From: Stentor coeruleus
Lineage: Eukaryota > Ciliophora > Heterotrichea > Heterotrichida > Stentoridae
Direction: 5' to 3'
NCBI GenBank assembly: GCA_001970955.1
Contig: MPUH01000134.1
Location: 33,708 to 97,707 of the forward strand
Length of the DNA: 64,000 nucleotides
Shown here: one piece after another, positions 59,662 to 64,000 of the stretch
Numbering within the stretch: the stretch's first letter is position 1
Layout: each line of letters starts with the position of its first letter
Made by a program: the position numbers and the translations under genes
The notes under the pieces: model-generated
Told to the model about the DNA's origin: nothing
Seen by the model: only the letters and a program-made list of their open reading frames with translations
The model's database searches: none

Positions 59662-60591
59662 AAAAATAATAATTTGCATACTAACATCTATTCATAAATG
59701 GGTGTTGCTGCTCTAGTCATTTTCTAGGAGTGTCTTTAAAATACTTAGCATTCCTTACTTCCTCAAACTCCTTCAATATCAATGAATTTTCTATTAGTTT
59801 CTCTTTCATATTATAAACTCCACCTTTACATTATTTTTTCTGCACTTTCTTTACACCTCCTTTATTTTTTGCAAATATCTCATCAATTCTAGATAATATT
59901 TTCTCTTTATAACTAACATATTAATACTTCCTATCTATAATATTATACTATTAAAATATCTCTTCAAGCCTTTAGATTTAGTTGAAGAAAAAGCATGGAA
60001 AGAACATGGAATTAGAGAAGAAAGAGAAGCTAAAATCATCAAGCTAATACTCTTATTAACCAATAAATTGTCGGAAGAATAAAAATATCTGAAGGAAATC
60101 TTATATCAAAAGCTACTAAAGAACTAGCAAAACAGAAAGTTAATATCGCCAAAGGTTATAAATTAACATTATTAGAAGTTCATGAATAGAATGAGTTCTT
60201 ACAAAGACAAAACCTAAGAGAAAAAGTTGCAAAGCATGATAATCAGAAAGGCTTTGAATTAACCCACAAACAGAAAATGGAATAAAAACAGCCTTATACA
60301 TCTAAAATCCCCAATAAAAGTATCAAAAACAAGAAACTTTAACTAAAAAATAAATAAGTAATATTAACAGAACATTATACAAACTAAGAATAGTTATTAT
60401 TATTTAAAAATACTATAGATTATTACAATAAACATATATAAGTTAAAGCTATTTATTGACAGTTATTAGTAAAATCATTATAACTATATATTAGATTATA
60501 TAAGAATATAAATACATATAAGACTTAATCAATTGATGGTTTCATAGATTAAATCAACTATATCACATATATATATATTTTCTCCATAAAC
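59662..60591. other. spacer with a readable but stop-broken tract
   Basis: About 930 bp. The frame from about 60020 to 60355 reads like a helical protein (SEGNLISKATKELAKQK, then NEFLQRQNLREKVAKHDNQK) with only TAA/TAG stops. It may be a gene relic. A minus-strand 33-codon frame near 59720-59815 is also weakly protein-like. No confident gene. Confidence 0.35.
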
Positions 60592-60852
60592 TTAAAAGTT
60601 CAAATCAGGTATCCTACTTAGAGTTGTTGATCCAAGTATAGCAGAGCATTGAAGGATTCGATTTTCTTCAGAGTAAAAATTTATTTTAGGATTGTCGTCG
60701 AAATCTGCTTCGAAACTCATTCTAGAGCTTTTATATCCGGTCCTAAAATCTTGAGGATAGTTTGCTTTTGTTGGAACTTCATATAAAGCTACATCGCTTT
60801 CAAGTCTAATCTCACCCTTGTCACAGCAGCTGATTCCACAGTAGTTGCCCAT
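60592..60852 (-). CDS. small N-acylated protein
   Basis: 86 residues starting MGNYCGISCCDKG: Gly2 plus Cys5, Cys9 and Cys10 predict myristoylation and palmitoylation. The rest is acidic-neutral, with no transmembrane helix and no recognised domain. The clean frame and the acylation motif, shared in kind with other acylated proteins here, support a real gene despite its size. Possibly a small membrane-anchored adaptor. Confidence 0.65.
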   Translation of the reverse strand: MGNYCGISCCDKGEIRLESDVALYEVPTKANYPQDFRTGYKSSRMSFEADFDDNPKINFYSEENRILQCSAILGSTTLSRIPDLNF

Positions 60853-61359
60853 ATATAAATTATTAATTTTTATTGTATGTGAATAAATTTGGTATTTTTT
60901 TTTTAGTTAATAAATATTATGATGGTAATTAAGGTTATTAATATGGTTAAAGAAAATGTTTTTGATAGGGGATGATAAGATATAATTTGTGAAATAGTCT
61001 TAGATTTTTAGCTGGTTTTTTCTTTAGGTTTTATATAAAATTTTGATACTTTGAGGTTAAAAAAGTTTGTTTGATTTTTATTATAAGGTTTTTTATTGTA
61101 TTTGGTTAGTTTTTTATTATGGTTTTATGGTTAAAGAATTTTGTTGTTGTTGTTGGGTTGCGATATAATCATTTTTTTATAGATTTAATGAGTCAGTTGC
61201 TTATAAATTTTTTTTTCTTTTTTTTGTCTTAATTCCTCATAGGGAATATTATAAAGTTTTTTACGATATGCATAGTAGATAAATTTGTATGGAAAATATG
61301 TTAATTACAAAAATAATGTTTATGTTCCAAATTAATCTTATTAACACTTACACGTTTAA
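60853..61359. other. intergenic spacer
   Basis: About 507 bp, G/T-rich and C-poor on the plus strand (5' flank of the minus-strand gene), switching towards A/C near the end. No gene. Confidence 0.45.
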
Positions 61360-62754
61360 TTAAAGCTTGTTTTTGGTAATTAAACTATTTTTTTTATTAC
61401 GATATCCTTTACAATTTCCTTTTGTTGGAACAAGCATATCAAACATATCATCATGCACATTATCTCCACTTTCCTCTTTTTTTTCATCTTTATCAAAACT
61501 ATTAACATTTGATTTCCTAATAGGTTCTTTTTTTGTTCTATTTTTTTTATTCCCTTTATTATTCTCGGAGCTCTTTCTATGATCATTTTCTTTACTAACC
61601 AACTCAGGTTTTTTATCATCATTTTTCCCTATCATCTCAAGATATTTATTCTTTTTTTCCATAATATTTGCATCATTTTCTCTGATGATTTTATCAATCA
61701 TTATCTTATATTTTTCTTGAAGATTTTTCTGACATTTATCAAAAACTGTAAAATCATTCCAACGTTGAAATCCTCCCCATAAAAGTTTAAAATCCCGTAT
61801 CATTGAATTCTTTTCATTAACACTATTTTCATTCATCTCATCAAACTTTTTTGCTATATTTTCAGATTCTACATCAAGTGATTTTAATAAACTTTCATTA
61901 ACAAAAATCCATTCAACTATCCTATCATGTTCATTAATTTCAAAAGAAACAGACTGATTCCCGATTGATCTACAAATACTTTCAAGTTCAACATTATATT
62001 TATTTGCTATTTTCTTTTTTTCTTCAATACTTTCTTGTAGAAATTTCAAATTCACTTCAAGCTCAAAATTTTTACAGCAATTTTCCTTTTCTTCTTTATT
62101 TTTTTCTTCAGTGATTTCAACAATTTTTGTATATGAAGCACAAGATTCCTTATATTTTTTCTCAATATTACATCTGATTATATCTAAAGCTAGAAACTTT
62201 CTATGTGTTTGCTTAGCTTTTGCAGATATCATCGAATAATTGTCTTGAATTTCCATAAGTTCCTGTTCACGATTTTTGCATATTTGATATTTTTCATGAA
62301 GTATTATGCTTATATGGTTTAGTAAAAAATTCTTTTTAGATAAGATTTTTGATATTATTGATATGTTTAAGAAAATTTCATTTGTATAGCTTTGAAGTTC
62401 TTCATTTATCATTTTATGTCTGTTAGAGAAAATGGTTTTTTGGTCTTCGATTTTTTCGAGAATACTTTCTTGGAGGACTTTTTCTGATTGTTTTTGTTGG
62501 ACTTTTTCTTGATATTCGACTATTAGAGTGTCGATTTTTGATTTGTAGTAATAGAAAACATCGTTTGTGTACATGAGATCATCTTTAATTGTGTTTAGAT
62601 AGCATAAATCTGGCTTGTCTGTGATTGTGGAATTTAAAGCTAAAGCACGTGTGTAGTTTGAGGAAACTTTTTGGAAAAAAGTTTCGTAGAATGGAATGAA
62701 ATCGTTGTTGATTTTATCGTAGAATAATTGCTCGTTTATTTCTTTTACCGCCAT
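61360..62754 (-). CDS. coiled-coil protein of unknown function
   Basis: 464 residues. An N-terminal helical region with many aromatics (DKINNDFIPFYETFFQKV, then YTNDVFYYYKSKI) leads into long coiled coil (about 85-380) and a Lys/Asn-rich tail (KNRTKKEPIRKSNVNS). No catalytic motif or membrane segment. By architecture it resembles the protein at 38374-40197, but sequence similarity is not obvious. Function unknown. Confidence 0.75.
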   Translation of the reverse strand: MAVKEINEQLFYDKINNDFIPFYETFFQKVSSNYTRALALNSTITDKPDLCYLNTIKDDLMYTNDVFYYYKSKIDTLIVEYQEKVQQKQSEKVLQESILEKIEDQKTIFSNRHKMINEELQSYTNEIFLNISIISKILSKKNFLLNHISIILHEKYQICKNREQELMEIQDNYSMISAKAKQTHRKFLALDIIRCNIEKKYKESCASYTKIVEITEEKNKEEKENCCKNFELEVNLKFLQESIEEKKKIANKYNVELESICRSIGNQSVSFEINEHDRIVEWIFVNESLLKSLDVESENIAKKFDEMNENSVNEKNSMIRDFKLLWGGFQRWNDFTVFDKCQKNLQEKYKIMIDKIIRENDANIMEKKNKYLEMIGKNDDKKPELVSKENDHRKSSENNKGNKKNRTKKEPIRKSNVNSFDKDEKKEESGDNVHDDMFDMLVPTKGNCKGYRNKKNSLITKNKL

Positions 62755-63287
62755 ATATTATTAACTAAGATATGCTATAGAATTTTAAATATGGTTTTAT
62801 TTATGTTTGTTTGTATTATATGAGGAGTATGAGTTATATAGAATGGATGAAAGAGGATTAAAAAATTATATTGATAAACTAAGATTTGGAATTTACAACT
62901 GAGTTATTAGATGAAGAAACTAGATTTTTTAGAAAATATCTTGATGGTTTTGCTAGTTATAATCTATTTATAGTGAACAAATAATTCTATTTGATATTAT
63001 TTGAGAGAGTTAGGTTTTCAAATGCATTACTTTGTCATAACATTAAGTGATTAATTTTTATTTTTTTACTCAAATAAATTCGCCTGATAAAAAGAAAGAA
63101 AAATAGTTATAAGTTTTGCTTCAACAAAACATTCATTTTTTTAAAGCTATTTGATGTGATTTGAATATAAAATCAAGCAAATTATGATAAGGAAGCATAA
63201 GGTGAAGCAATTAATAAAATATTATTCAAACTATTTTTTGTTATTTTATAATTCAAATCTCTAAAAGAAATCCTATTTTTATCTTAT
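62755..63287. other. spacer with a readable stop-broken frame
   Basis: About 533 bp. An ATG at 62829 opens a frame to a TGA at 63048-63050 with three internal TAA (MSYIEWMKED-stop-KIILIN-stop-DLEFTTEL...). It is either a small decayed gene or compositional chance. Nothing else seen. Confidence 0.35.
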
Positions 63288-64000
63288 CTAATTTTTGTCA
63301 ATAACTTGAAAACTAATTTCATGTGATTCATCAACTATCATCATTGACCCTAAATTATCAAATTCCCCAAGGTAATTTGGTGCTGAAAAAATAGTGACAA
63401 GTTTCCCATCTGCAATAAATTCATATCCTTTTTCAACAACTTGATGTGCTCTACATATTAACTCTAATCCATTTTTCCTAAGAAAATTTTCAACTACTCT
63501 TTTCCCAAATAGATAAGAAATACTTTTTGGAAGCTCATCCCAGTATTCTATGCTATCATCAGGCTCACTCCATAGTAAATCACATAATAAACCAGTATCA
63601 GGAACATCAGTAGGCCTTTTTATTTCATTAATTTGTTGAAGATTTCTTAGGTCTGGGCTGATTCCTCCGTGGACACAANTTTATTTCATTAATTTGTTGA
63701 AGATTTCTTAGGTCTGGGCTGATTCCTCCGTGGACACAAAAAATTTTGCCACTTACAATCGCAGCTAAAGGCATACAATTAAAGCATTGTATAAAAGCTT
63801 TCCAAACCTTCAAATTGTATTTTTTTTTGCATTCATCATAAAAACCATATATCCTGCTAATCGAACTACATTCATGATTGCCTCTAAGTAAAAATATATT
63901 ACTTGGGTATCTCACTTTACAGCAAAGTAGCAGAATTATTGTTTCCATACTATTCTTACCTCTATTAACGTAATCTCCTAGAAACAAATAGTAAATTGTA
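63288..64000 (-). CDS. PP1-type serine/threonine phosphatase catalytic subunit, partial
   Basis: The 5' part lies beyond the window end; the visible part begins [13 protein letters not shown]. An N with 61-bp duplicated flank (63618-63740) interrupts it. With one copy removed the frame runs on through [33 protein letters not shown] and [14 protein letters not shown] to a TAG at 63288-63290. Motifs FLLRGNHEC and [11 protein letters not shown] hold the metal ligands, and the protein is closest to PP1. Two odd residues: the GDYVDRG motif is GDYVNRG (the catalytic-loop Asp is Asn), and the NYCGEF Cys is Leu. Substrates unknown. Confidence 0.9.
63618..63740. other. single-N gap flanked by 61-bp direct repeat, inside a gene
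   Basis: The N at 63679 separates identical copies 63618-63678 and 63680-63740. Removing 62 nt rejoins the PP1 reading frame. Confidence 0.95.

Noticed and set aside
1-64000. Alternative genetic code for the whole window
   Set aside because: Conserved genes (eL20, aminotransferase, protease, COG2) read through with standard stops and use TGG for Trp; only isolated spacers show TAA/TAG-broken text.
1-64000. CRISPR arrays, insertion sequences, tRNA or rRNA genes
   Set aside because: No spaced direct-repeat array, transposase frame with inverted ends, tRNA cloverleaf or rRNA segment was seen.

Overview
The window looks like macronuclear DNA of a heterotrich ciliate, most likely Stentor or a close relative. 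The sequence is AT-rich and genes are tightly packed on both strands. Twelve introns could be placed by reading-frame continuity: eight of 15 nt, three of 16 nt and one apparent 14 nt, all GT...AG. Genes read cleanly with the standard code and end mostly in TAA or TAG. In-frame UGA does not interrupt the conserved genes, which argues against Blepharisma (UGA = Trp). The content is ciliate-like: CDPK, kinesin, calponin-homology array, cNMP-binding protein, cAMP-receptor-like 7TM protein, coiled-coil and IQ proteins.

Layout. Bases 1-7.2 kb are gene-poor. They hold three members of a small unknown gene family (one frame-broken), a decayed 14-3-3 gene and long featureless AT-rich DNA. From 7.2-20.3 kb lie a CDPK, a small basic protein, a COG2-like Golgi tether, two tandem zinc-finger/STE20-like kinases, a five-CH-domain protein, a small four-TM protein and a coiled-coil protein. 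From 20.9-31.3 kb nearly everything is on the minus strand: cAR-like receptor, TPR protein, GON4-like SANT protein, branched-chain aminotransferase, a kinase fused to a Cys-rich module, a membrane protein and an IQ protein. From 32.2-45.5 kb: ankyrin protein, calmodulin-like protein, unknown and coiled-coil proteins, a Cys-rich acylated protein, an Atg11-like coiled coil, a DP transcription factor, ribosomal protein eL20 and a papain-family protease. From 45.8-64 kb: a pseudogene, an ENT nucleoside transporter, small basic proteins, a kinesin, an EF-hand-like acylated protein, a low-complexity protein, a candidate structured RNA, a cNMP-binding protein, a small acylated protein, a coiled coil and a PP1-type phosphatase cut by the window edge.

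Genes are independent eukaryotic units rather than operons, though spacing is extreme: several neighbours are 22-40 bp apart, including a divergent pair with 31 bp between start codons. Several genes touch signalling (CDPK, three other kinases, PP1, cNMP- and Ca-binding proteins, a 7TM receptor) and the cytoskeleton or membrane traffic (kinesin, CH array, COG2), but no single pathway ties them together.

Assembly quality matters. Eight single-N positions are each flanked by exact or near-exact direct repeats, so they look like unmerged contig overlaps. They break or duplicate several genes (23.3, 56.9 and 63.7 kb inside coding sequence). One further 49-bp duplication without an N breaks a gene at 49.6 kb.
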